Positions 7,798 to 15,426 of a DNA stretch of 18,198 nt are shown in pieces. A model generated the notes under the pieces. It worked only from the letters and a program-made list of their open reading frames with translations. It was not told where the DNA came from and did not search any database. The DNA is from Bacteroidota bacterium (GTDB lineage Bacteria; Bacteroidota; Bacteroidia; B-17B0; B-17BO), in assembly GCA_025356715.1 (NCBI GenBank), contig JANXRU010000093.1, forward strand, positions 1-18,198, given 5' to 3'. Made by a program: the position numbers and the translations under genes. Every line of letters begins with the position of its first letter. The first letter of the stretch is position 1.

Positions 7798-7926
7798 TTG
7801 ACTTATAATAAAATCGAACTTACGGTTTAATTTTATAATTTTTTTCTGTGTTAAAGCAGGTTTAAAGATGACATTTATCAGTATAGTTGTTTGTGAGTGC
7901 TTGTACCTTTAATAAAAAAAGGAATC

Positions 7927-8349
7927 ATGACAACAAATTCTAGTAATCCAACTACCTTAAATTTAAAATTATTTTATAAAGAACTTGGACAGTTATTATA
8001 TGCCGTAGCTTATGCAGATGGTAAAATACGTAAACAAGAAGTTGAAGCCTTACGAGAATTTGTAGTTAAAGAATTACTTCCATCAGAATACAGTATTGAT
8101 TCTTCAGGGATGAATCAGGTTTTTTATACTCAGTTTGAGTTTGATGAATTTGCTAAAAACGCAGTGCCTACTCAAGCGGTGTTTGCGAATTATATAACGT
8201 ATTTAAAGGAGAATGCGATCCATTTAACAGAAAAACACAAAACCTCTATATTACACGCTGTTGAAAAAGTAGCAGGCGCATATAAACACACTAATAAAAA
8301 GGAAGAAGAACTAATAATCGCTTTAAAAACCGAGATCAATCATTTATAA
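7927..8349 (+). CDS. TerB-like small helical protein
   Basis: A 140-residue, mainly helical cytoplasmic protein. The segment LLYAVAYADGKIRKQEVEALREFV (about 23-46) has the ADGKI..EE pattern of the TerB / DjlA N-terminal helical fold, whose acidic residues are thought to bind metal in tellurite-resistance TerB. The rest is less characteristic, so the family call is moderate and no tellurite function is claimed. The start is ATG 7927, preceded by an A-rich GGA ribosome site; a GTG at 7897 would add ten residues with no support. The next gene follows after 24 bases, suggesting a two-gene transcript. Confidence 0.65.
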   Translation: MTTNSSNPTTLNLKLFYKELGQLLYAVAYADGKIRKQEVEALREFVVKELLPSEYSIDSSGMNQVFYTQFEFDEFAKNAVPTQAVFANYITYLKENAIHLTEKHKTSILHAVEKVAGAYKHTNKKEEELIIALKTEINHL

Positions 8350-8373
8350 TTTTAAAAACAATAATAACTAGAC

Positions 8374-8775
8374 ATGAAAAATAATTTTGGAGTTTGGATT
8401 GATGGAACAAAAGCAGTCATTGTAAAATTAGCAAACGATTCTATAATGGAAATTCCTGCAAACATTGATAGTAAAACAAATCATGTGAATGATAGAGACA
8501 AAGGTGATTTTTTAGGAGCTGGACATCATAATGGGAATGAAAAAACCTATGATGAGCGAAAGACTCATCAAACACATAAATTTTTGACTAAAGTGTTGAC
8601 TGAAATTAAAGATGCGGATGGCATTTATGTTTTTGGTCCATCTGAAATGAAGTCACATTTAAAATCCCACATTGAATTAGATAAACATCTTTCAACTCGT
8701 TTGATTGGTTTTGATAGCGCAGATAAAATGACGGATAACCAAATAGTGGCTGCTGTTAAGAAACAGTTTGCTTAA
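8374..8775 (+). CDS. Small eRF1/Pelota domain-3-like conserved protein
   Basis: A 133-residue protein resembling the standalone proteins often labelled translational machinery protein, and related to the C-terminal domain of archaeo-eukaryotic release factors. Visible features are an N-terminal strand FGVWIDGTKAVIVKL (5-19), a His/Gly-rich polar loop (about 36-68), a helix, then DGIYVFGPSEMKSHLKSHI (82-100) with the GPxxxK turn typical of this fold, and a C-terminal MTDNQIVAAVKKQF. The catalytic GGQ of release factors is absent, so peptide release is not expected. A role at the ribosome or in stress is inference. It is probably co-transcribed with the TerB-like gene. Confidence 0.6.
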   Translation: MKNNFGVWIDGTKAVIVKLANDSIMEIPANIDSKTNHVNDRDKGDFLGAGHHNGNEKTYDERKTHQTHKFLTKVLTEIKDADGIYVFGPSEMKSHLKSHIELDKHLSTRLIGFDSADKMTDNQIVAAVKKQFA

Positions 8776-8798
8776 TAAATCTTTTTCTTCATTTTGGA

Positions 8799-8907
8799 AG
8801 ATACTGTTTCAAAAGTAATTTAAGGATCACAAACTTAGTAAAATTGATCTTTTCGAGATGCTGAAATAAATTCAGCATGACGATAAGGTGCTTTTGAGAC
8901 AGTTTCT
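8799..8907. mobile_element. MITE-like repeat element with terminal inverted repeats and internal hairpin
   Basis: ACTGTTTCAAAAG (8803-8815) and CTTTTGAGACAGT (8891-8903) are inverted repeats with one mismatch, with three further outer matches at 8799-8801 and 8905-8907. Between them, ATGCTGAA and TTCAGCAT (8858-8878) form an 8-bp hairpin within TTTCGAGATGCTGAA...GATGACG, which resembles a dispersed repeat common in Bacteroidota. No coding sequence is inside. This is either a small non-autonomous element or a complex repeat that may also end the upstream transcript. Confidence 0.5.
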
Positions 8908-8933
8908 ATTTTTGAAAATACAATTTAGTATCG

Positions 8934-8964
8934 TTGTATTATCGCTTACAAAGCCTTATCATTG
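8934..8964 (+). promoter_or_regulatory. Possible promoter of the helicase gene
   Basis: TTG (8934-8936) and TATCATTG (8957-8964) are 20 bases apart; the second is one base off TAnnTTTG. The transcript would start about 15 bases before the ATG. An exact TATTTTTG at 8907-8914 at the end of the MITE-like element is an alternative but lacks a well-placed upstream box. Confidence 0.3.
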
Positions 8965-8985
8965 TACGCCTAATAAAATCAACCC

Positions 8986-10290
8986 ATGCATCAGATACTT
9001 CAAAATTTCAAAATCAAAAAATTAAACGACATGCAATTAGCATCTATTGATGCTAGTAAGAAAAACGCAGATGTTATTTTAGTGGCTCCAACTGGTTCTG
9101 GAAAAACATTAGCGTTTTTATTACCACTTTTAGCTTTAATCGATGAAAATAAAAAAGGCGTACAGGTTTTAATTATTGCGCCCGCTCGAGAACTAGCCAT
9201 ACAAATTGAACAAGTGTTTAAAACAATGGCCACTGGCTATAAGGTAAACTGTTGTTATGGCGGACACTCAACTAAAACAGAGCGTAATAATTTGGAAGAA
9301 GCTCCAACCGTTTTAATCGGAACTCCTGGAAGATTGTGTTATCATTTAAACAGAAAACATATCGATGCGAGTACGATTACAACTTTAATTATTGATGAGT
9401 TTGATAAAGGGTTGGAATTTGGATTTCAAGACGACATGGAGGCAATTGTTAAATTATTAGCGAACTTAAAAAAACGTATTTTAACATCTGCTACCAATAG
9501 CATCGAGTTGCCTGAATTTATTGGGTTGCAGAAGCCGATTACTTTAAATTATTTTACAACAGATGAAGAACCATCTAAATTAGAACTTAAAATCGTCAGA
9601 GCCGACAAAACAGATAAGCTCGACGCTTTATTTAATTTAATTTGTAAAATTGGAAACAAACCGACGATTGTTTTTTGTAATCATCGCGATGCTGTAGATA
9701 GAATCAGTGATTTACTTTATCATCAAGGCTTGGCACATGGTGTATTTCATGGTGGCATGGAACAGGATGAGCGTGAACGGGCATTAATTAAATTTAGAAA
9801 CGGGAGTCACCAAGTATTAATATCCACCGATTTAGCGGCCCGTGGTTTGGATATTCCTGAAATTGAGTACGTGATACATTATCAACTGCCCACAACTATT
9901 GAAACCTATACCCATCGTAATGGCCGAACAGCAAGGATGCACGCGAAAGGAATGTCTTATTTAATTTTAGGAGAAGAGGAATATCAACCAAAATTTATCA
10001 CCGAAAAAATCGAGATTGAAAAAATCGAAGCCACGAAAGTATTGCCACCACCACCTATGTGGGAAACCTTGTATATCAGTTCTGGAAAAAAAGAAAAAGT
10101 AAATAAAATTGATATTGTTGGTTTGTTATTACAAAAAGGCAACCTACAAAAAGACGAGTTGGGATTGATTGAAGTACTTGATCACTGCGCTTTTGTAGCA
10201 GTTAAACGGAGTAAGGCTCAAAGTGCTTTACAGAATATAAAAAACGAAAAATTAAAAGGAAAAAGCATTAAAATTTCAATTGCGAAGTAG
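8986..10290 (+). CDS. DEAD-box-type RNA helicase with a DbpA-like RNA-binding domain
   Basis: ATP-dependent RNA helicase, probably acting in ribosome assembly or RNA turnover. The 434 residues carry motif I APTGSGKT (34-41), Ia PAREL (66-70), Ib TPGRL (113-117), motif II DEFD (137-140) in place of DEAD, motif III SAT (168-170), motif V STDLAARGLDIP (280-291) and motif VI HRNGRTAR (310-317). After a short linker, residues about 369-434 match the DbpA RNA-binding fold (VNKIDIVGLLLQKG...LKGKSIKISI), which in E. coli DbpA recognises 23S rRNA. The DEFD form is a conservative change that keeps the catalytic Asp-Glu pair. The protein is short at its N-terminus: a Q motif is present as only about 20 residues (MQLASI). 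The gene is monocistronic and convergent with the CWC gene. Confidence 0.92.
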   Translation: MHQILQNFKIKKLNDMQLASIDASKKNADVILVAPTGSGKTLAFLLPLLALIDENKKGVQVLIIAPARELAIQIEQVFKTMATGYKVNCCYGGHSTKTERNNLEEAPTVLIGTPGRLCYHLNRKHIDASTITTLIIDEFDKGLEFGFQDDMEAIVKLLANLKKRILTSATNSIELPEFIGLQKPITLNYFTTDEEPSKLELKIVRADKTDKLDALFNLICKIGNKPTIVFCNHRDAVDRISDLLYHQGLAHGVFHGGMEQDERERALIKFRNGSHQVLISTDLAARGLDIPEIEYVIHYQLPTTIETYTHRNGRTARMHAKGMSYLILGEEEYQPKFITEKIEIEKIEATKVLPPPPMWETLYISSGKKEKVNKIDIVGLLLQKGNLQKDELGLIEVLDHCAFVAVKRSKAQSALQNIKNEKLKGKSIKISIAK

Positions 10291-10313
10291 TGCTTAATTC
10301 AATATTTAAGCAC
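10290..10313 (+). terminator. Possible terminator hairpin after the helicase gene
   Basis: GTGCTTAA (10290-10297) and TTAAGCAC (10306-10313) form a perfect 8-bp stem around an 8-base loop. The stem begins on the last base of the stop codon. No U run follows. Confidence 0.35.
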
Positions 10314-10395
10314 ATAGGTACATAGAGTTCATAATATAATGAAAGGAAAAATTAATATTTTGACTATATAGCATAAAATTCGTAGGAGCAGTATC

Positions 10396-10590
10396 TTAAA
10401 AATTTTTATTTAAGAATTCTTCTTTTAGTTTTACTAAGCAGGTATTACATAGACAGCCTGTAAATTTTTCTGAAATAAAAATGTGTTCTTCATTTGATAA
10501 TGAAAGTTGAGAGCAGTGACAATTGGTGATGTTTTGAGCATTACAAATAAACAATTGCTTGCACTTGGGACACGCTTTAGAATCAGGCAT
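10396..10590 (-). CDS. Cysteine-rich CWC-family small protein
   Basis: A 64-residue protein with eight cysteines spaced as in the cysteine-rich CWC family, a probable metal-binding module of unknown function: C7-x2-C10, C16, C24-H-C26, and C46-x-C48-x2-C51. The namesake CWC is CHC here. The segment IFISEKFTGCLCNTCL is also family-typical. It starts 9 bases after the yqgE stop and reads in the same direction, so the two are very likely one operon. Function is unknown; zinc or another metal is plausible. Confidence 0.8.
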   Translation of the reverse strand: MPDSKACPKCKQLFICNAQNITNCHCSQLSLSNEEHIFISEKFTGCLCNTCLVKLKEEFLNKNF

Positions 10591-10599
10591 TGATAACGA

Positions 10600-11145
10600 T
10601 TAATTTAAAGAAGGATCAAATGAAAAATCACTGAAAGCCTTAAAGCCAGGGTTTATTTTAGATAATTCTTCTCCCCACATATCATCTGACTCAGTTTGTA
10701 TTAATTCATCATAATTTGCTTGTTCCAAAAACCACGTTTGATTTTCTATTTCTTGCTCTAATTGATCTGGACTCCAACTACTGCATCCAATATAAAACCG
10801 CACTTGTTTCGTAGATATTTTTCCTTGTTCTATCATTTGTGTCAACTCTTTAAAGTTGCCACCTAAATACACGCCCTTAGTAATTTGAACACTATCACTT
10901 AATTTTAATCCAAGTGTATGTGTAAAAAACAATTCATGGGACGCCACTGGACCACCTTCAAATAAAGGAAAATTCCCATTTTTTAAATCTGGAAAAACAT
11001 CCTTTAATAATAAACCGTGTGGTTTATTAATAACGAATCCTAAACTACCAGCATGCGAATGCTCGCAAATATAAACGACAGAGCGCTTAAAGTAACCATC
11101 TTGCATATATGGCTTTGCAATTATAATTTCACCTTGTTTCAACAC
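10600..11145 (-). CDS. yqgE: YqgE/AlgH family protein (UPF0301)
   Basis: Conserved bacterial protein of uncertain biochemical role, linked in some species to regulation (AlgH). The 181 residues show the family blocks FKRSVVYICEH (19-29), LGFVINKP (35-42), FEGGPVASHELFFTH (62-76) and YIGCSSWSPDQLEQEI near 118-133. There is no ATG in the right place: the candidates are the tandem GTG (11145) and TTG (11142), and both give the expected N-terminus KQGEIIIAKP. A -7 promoter box TATTTTTG ends at 11145, so transcript start and start codon nearly coincide. The CWC gene follows after 9 bases, and pdxH is divergent. Confidence 0.93.
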   Translation of the reverse strand: MLKQGEIIIAKPYMQDGYFKRSVVYICEHSHAGSLGFVINKPHGLLLKDVFPDLKNGNFPLFEGGPVASHELFFTHTLGLKLSDSVQITKGVYLGGNFKELTQMIEQGKISTKQVRFYIGCSSWSPDQLEQEIENQTWFLEQANYDELIQTESDDMWGEELSKINPGFKAFSDFSFDPSLN

Positions 11146-11152
11146 AAAAATA
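11145..11152 (-). promoter_or_regulatory. -7 promoter box of yqgE
   Basis: TATTTTTG on the minus strand exactly matches TAnnTTTG, and its last G is the first base of the GTG start candidate. The nearest upstream TTG (11180-11178) is 25 bases away, longer than usual. If it is used, the transcript would begin at or just inside the start codon. Confidence 0.45.
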
Positions 11153-11159
11153 GAATGCT

Positions 11160-11167
11160 TAAATTTG
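11160..11167 (+). promoter_or_regulatory. -7 promoter box of pdxH
   Basis: TAAATTTG exactly matches TAnnTTTG and lies 15 bases ahead of the pdxH ATG. A TTG at 11134-11136 is 23 bases upstream. It sits seven bases from the opposing yqgE box, so the two promoters overlap. Confidence 0.5.
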
Positions 11168-11182
11168 TATAAAATTACAAAA

Positions 11183-11833
11183 ATGAGTCAACTTAATGAG
11201 CATATTTTTCAACTGCGAGAAGATTTTATGAAAGGAACGCTTTCTGAAGATTCTATTTCTAAAATACCACAACTCGTTTTTGAAAATTGGATGCACGAGG
11301 CCATTAAGGCAAAGGTTAATGAAGTGCAAGCCTTTCATTTAGGCACAGTGGGTATAGATAATAAACCGTCAGGACGTATTTTATATTTACGCGAATTTAT
11401 TGACAATCAATTTTATTTTTATACCAATTATCAATCGCGTAAAGCACTAGATATTAGCGCTAATAAGAATGCGTGTCTGACTTTTTTTTGGCCGGAATTG
11501 GAACGTCAAGTTCGCATGGAAGGAACCATAGATTTTGCGAGCGCAGAAAAGAGCGACGCCTATTTTATATCTAGGCCAAGAGAGTCAAAAATTGGCGCTT
11601 GGAGTTCGCCTCAAAGTCAGGTTATTGAGAGTAGAGAAACACTCAATGATTTTGTAAAAACAAACACTTTAAAATTTGAAAACCAAGAAATTAGTCGTCC
11701 TGAAGTTTGGGGTGGCTACGTGTTTACTGCCAATTATTACGAGTTTTGGCAGGGCCGAAAAAGTAGATTACACGACCGCATATCTTTTTCAAAACAAGAA
11801 GATGCTTGGAAAATTGAGCGTTTAGCACCGTAA
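11183..11833 (+). CDS. pdxH: Pyridoxamine 5'-phosphate oxidase
   Basis: FMN-dependent enzyme that oxidises pyridoxine or pyridoxamine phosphate to pyridoxal 5'-phosphate in vitamin B6 synthesis and salvage. The 216-residue length is standard. Family blocks are GRILYLREFIDNQFYFYTNY (64-83), SRKALDI (85-91), RQVRMEG (108-114), SRPRESKIGAWSSPQS (130-145) and the C-terminal signature EFWQGRKSRLHDR (187-199), which carries phosphate and substrate contacts. The start ATG at 11183 fits the family and leaves a short leader after the TAAATTTG box; a TTG at 11165 lies inside that box and is rejected. The gene is divergent from yqgE with 37 bases between the start codons. Confidence 0.97.
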   Translation: MSQLNEHIFQLREDFMKGTLSEDSISKIPQLVFENWMHEAIKAKVNEVQAFHLGTVGIDNKPSGRILYLREFIDNQFYFYTNYQSRKALDISANKNACLTFFWPELERQVRMEGTIDFASAEKSDAYFISRPRESKIGAWSSPQSQVIESRETLNDFVKTNTLKFENQEISRPEVWGGYVFTANYYEFWQGRKSRLHDRISFSKQEDAWKIERLAP

Positions 11834-11915
11834 TACAGCATTTGTTCCAATCAAACCCAATTTTTTAGAGCTATAAGCGTACAATTTATATCTTTATAAA
11901 TCGTTATATAGCTGA

Positions 11916-14900
11916 TTGAACACGAAGGTTTTAAATATCATTTTGGTGCTGTGTGGAATGTTATTTCAGGCTCATGCCCAAACGAATTTGAAGTACAAAA
12001 AAATTGTAGCGAATAGAGACACCGTTTTTTTGGATAGTTTGAGTTTAATTCCAGGAACAGTTAAATTAAAATCAAAAAACAATCTCTTTGATACAACCAC
12101 CTATCAAATTAACTATGCGTTAAAAGCATTGATTTTTAAGGCTAAAACAAACGATACATTTTCGGTAGCGTATAAAACTTTTCCGTATAATTTTGAAAAA
12201 ACGTATTCACACAAAAACACGTCCGTACTTAGTAAAGATTTATCGTTGCCCGTAAACCCATATAGTATAAGCTTTGATGGCAAGACGATAAACGCCGAAT
12301 CATTTGTGTCTGACGGGCTTAATAAAAACGGGAGTATCAGTAGGGGTATTAGTTTTGGTAACAATCAAGATATGGTTGTAAATTCTAGTTTAAACTTGCA
12401 AGTAAGTGGCAAATTGACTAATGAAGTAAGTTTGTTATTAGCCGCAACTGATGATAACATTCCTTTTCAAGCTGATGGTACTACAGCGCAATTGCAAGAG
12501 TTTGATAAAGTATTTGTGCAATTGTCTAGTAAAAACACCAAATTAATCGTTGGGGATTTTCAGTTGCAAAGACCAAACAGTTACTTTATGAATTTTTATA
12601 AACGCTCGCAAGGGGCTTATTTATCTAATACCTATACCGACACCATAAATAAACAAACGGTGACTTTTAAAACACAATTGAGCGGTGCAGTAAGTAAGGG
12701 CAAGTTCGCACGAAATATTATTCAGGGTACAGAAAATAATCAAGGGCCTTATCGATTGCGTGGCGCAGATAACGAGCAATTTATTATTGTGTTATCGGGC
12801 ACAGAAAAAATTTATATTGATGGTCGACTGCTATTGCGTGGCCAGGAGAACGATTATATTATTGATTATAATACTTCTGAAATAACCTTTACAGCCAAAC
12901 AAATTATTACAAAGGATAAACGAATTATTGCTGAGTTTCAGTATGCCGAAAGAAACTACTCTCGATCGTTGTATTTTTTTAGTGAAGAAATTGAAGCGAA
13001 GAAATTGAAGTTGCGATTTAATTTCTTTGGCGAACAAGACAATAAAAACAAAACATTACAACAAACTCTAACAGAAGCTCAAAAACTGACCTTGTATAAT
13101 GTGGGAGACACTCTATCGAAAGCTGTTTCGAGTGGAGCTGAACTTACAACCTTCAATACGACAGACGTATTTTATTGGAAAAAAGACACCTTAGTGGCAT
13201 CATTACTATATACTGGAATATATGTATATAGTATTAACGCTGATAGTGCGAAGTACCGTGTAAAATATAGTTATGTAGGTGAGCATGCGGGGAATTATGT
13301 GCAAGTATTAAGTACAGCTAATGGAAAAGTGTATCAATGGATTGCGCCAATTGGTGGTGTTTTGCAAGGAAATTACGAGCCCGTTATTCCGTTAGTTTCC
13401 CCTAAGAAAAAACAAATGCTAACAGCGGGAGGGAGGTATGAGTTTGATAAAAATCATAACATAGATATTGAAGGCGTATATACAAAAAATGATAAGAATA
13501 CGTTTAGTCCTTATAACTCCATTGATGATGATGGATATGGCGTTAAAGTCAGTAGCAATAATGAGCATGTTTTAAAAACAGACACTATAACCAAGCAATC
13601 ACTTAATGGGATATACAATGTGGGGTATGAATTTGTGCAACATAATTTTAATCCTATCGAGCGATACAGAGCTATTGAATTTGAAAGAGATTGGAATAGA
13701 CTAATAAATGCGCCTATTAACGATGATCAACATGTAGGATTTGCTCAAGTCGGTATTCAAAAAAACAACAAAGCAAAATTAATTTATGGGATTAATTTTT
13801 TTAACGAAGGTTCTTTTTATAAAGGTTTAAAACATACTGTGCAAAGTTTTTATAATGTAAAATCAACGTCGGTTGTTTATAATGGGTCTTATTTAACAAG
13901 CGAGTATAATTCTTTATCGAGCAATTTTTATAGGCATAAAGCATCTTTCGGACAAGCTATTGGTAAATTTAAATTTAATTATGTAGATGAATTTGAACAA
14001 AATCAATTTCGGAAAACAACATCTGATACGTTGCTGCCTCGTAGCTATCAATTTTGGGAGTGGGAAACAAACGTTACAACAAAAGACAGTAGTGGAAATT
14101 TGTTTAAATTATTTTATAGAGAACGCAGAGATAAACAAGCGTATAGTGGAATTTTAAAAGACTCTACATTAGCTCAAAACGCAGGATTTTCGGCTAATGT
14201 AAACAGTATTCGTAATCATCCGTTTTCTATTGTGGTAACGTATAGAGAATTACATTTAAAAAACGCGAATCCATTATTTTTAAAACCTGACAATACACTG
14301 TTGGGCCGAGTTGAATATTCGCCGCGTTTAGTAAAAGGATTTATCACTTCTAGTTTATTTTACGAAACAGGCTATGGTTTAGAAAACAAAAAAGAATTTT
14401 ATTATTTGTTGGTTGCCGCAGGACAGGGAACATACACTTGGAAAGATTATAACAACAATGGAGTTAAGGAATTAAACGAATTTGAAATTGCACAATTCTC
14501 AGATCAAGCCTTATACATACGGGTTTATACACCCACCAACCAATATGTGAAAGTATTGCACGATCAGTTTAGCATGTCGGTAAATTTGCGGCCATCCGTT
14601 TTTATGAAGGATAGTGCAAGTAAAGCTTTACGGTTTATTGGTCGATTTGCATCTCAGTCTGTTTACAGGGTTGATAAAAAATCATACGATAATGGTAAAT
14701 TATTTACGTTTAATCCCATTGATATTAATTTAAAAGACTCGTCTTTAACCTCACTAAATTCATCGCTACGTCAAAGTTTATTTTTCAATCAAAGTGGCGC
14801 CGTGTTTGGAACAGATTATACGTTTCAACATAACTTAACAAAACAATTATTGACTAATGGTTTTGAAACACGAGGAACCACTACTCACGAGTGGCGTTGG

Positions 14901-15404
14901 CGTTGGAACGCTACACGAGCATGGAGTATAAATAGCACCAATATAACTGGACTAAAAACAAATCAATCTTCGTATGCCAGCACAAGAAATTTTAATATTG
15001 AATTTTACGATTTAGAACAAAAGCTAAGCTATCAGCCAAATACCTCTTTAAGAGTTAGCGTATTGTATAAGTATAATAAAAAACAAAATTTGTTGGATGT
15101 TGGAGGAGGACAGTATGCCGAATTAAATGATTTTGGTTTAGAGTTTAAATTTAATAAACTGGATAAGGGCAGTATTACAGGGAAAGCAGATTTTATAAAA
15201 ATTACATACAATGATTTGGAAAACACACCTGTAGCATACGAGATGTTAAATGCCTTAAGAGTTGGTTATAATTATACTTGGGGCTTAAGCTATCAAAGAA
15301 ACTTAACCAGTAATCTTCAGATTAGTATTAGCTATGATGGAAGAAAATCGCCAACATCAAAAATCATTAATATAGGTGGAGCACAAGTCAGGGCATTTTT
15401 TTAA
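11916..15404 (+). CDS. Large outer-membrane beta-barrel protein with SprA-like segment
   Basis: A 1162-residue exported protein of unknown function. Residues 1-22 form a signal peptide ending AHAQ. The first ~260 residues are a beta-rich periplasmic part. Residues about 274-330 contain NNQGPYRLRG, then TEKIYIDGRLLLRG and DYIIDYNTSEITF, a block I associate with SprA and related Bacteroidota outer-membrane proteins. From about 500 on, the sequence looks like a long barrel of alternating strands, ending in GLSYQRNLTSNLQISISYDG and IGGAQVRAFF with a terminal Phe. Near residue 844 the loop DYNNNGVKELNE fits an EF-hand/dockerin-type calcium loop. The start must be TTG at 11916, because TGA immediately precedes it and the next ATG is within the signal peptide. 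A T9SS/SprA link is inference; the protein is about half the length of SprA. Confidence 0.8.
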   Translation: MNTKVLNIILVLCGMLFQAHAQTNLKYKKIVANRDTVFLDSLSLIPGTVKLKSKNNLFDTTTYQINYALKALIFKAKTNDTFSVAYKTFPYNFEKTYSHKNTSVLSKDLSLPVNPYSISFDGKTINAESFVSDGLNKNGSISRGISFGNNQDMVVNSSLNLQVSGKLTNEVSLLLAATDDNIPFQADGTTAQLQEFDKVFVQLSSKNTKLIVGDFQLQRPNSYFMNFYKRSQGAYLSNTYTDTINKQTVTFKTQLSGAVSKGKFARNIIQGTENNQGPYRLRGADNEQFIIVLSGTEKIYIDGRLLLRGQENDYIIDYNTSEITFTAKQIITKDKRIIAEFQYAERNYSRSLYFFSEEIEAKKLKLRFNFFGEQDNKNKTLQQTLTEAQKLTLYNVGDTLSKAVSSGAELTTFNTTDVFYWKKDTLVASLLYTGIYVYSINADSAKYRVKYSYVGEHAGNYVQVLSTANGKVYQWIAPIGGVLQGNYEPVIPLVSPKKKQMLTAGGRYEFDKNHNIDIEGVYTKNDKNTFSPYNSIDDDGYGVKVSSNNEHVLKTDTITKQSLNGIYNVGYEFVQHNFNPIERYRAIEFERDWNRLINAPINDDQHVGFAQVGIQKNNKAKLIYGINFFNEGSFYKGLKHTVQSFYNVKSTSVVYNGSYLTSEYNSLSSNFYRHKASFGQAIGKFKFNYVDEFEQNQFRKTTSDTLLPRSYQFWEWETNVTTKDSSGNLFKLFYRERRDKQAYSGILKDSTLAQNAGFSANVNSIRNHPFSIVVTYRELHLKNANPLFLKPDNTLLGRVEYSPRLVKGFITSSLFYETGYGLENKKEFYYLLVAAGQGTYTWKDYNNNGVKELNEFEIAQFSDQALYIRVYTPTNQYVKVLHDQFSMSVNLRPSVFMKDSASKALRFIGRFASQSVYRVDKKSYDNGKLFTFNPIDINLKDSSLTSLNSSLRQSLFFNQSGAVFGTDYTFQHNLTKQLLTNGFETRGTTTHEWRWRWNATRAWSINSTNITGLKTNQSSYASTRNFNIEFYDLEQKLSYQPNTSLRVSVLYKYNKKQNLLDVGGGQYAELNDFGLEFKFNKLDKGSITGKADFIKITYNDLENTPVAYEMLNALRVGYNYTWGLSYQRNLTSNLQISISYDGRKSPTSKIINIGGAQVRAFF

Positions 15405-15426
15405 AACACAGTTTTTTTGGATAGAT

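Noticed and set aside
11884..11901. ATTTATA-TCTT-TATAAAT hairpin upstream of the large barrel gene
   Set aside because: Only A/T pairs in an A/T-rich region; likely chance, although it overlaps a weak promoter-like TATCTTTA.
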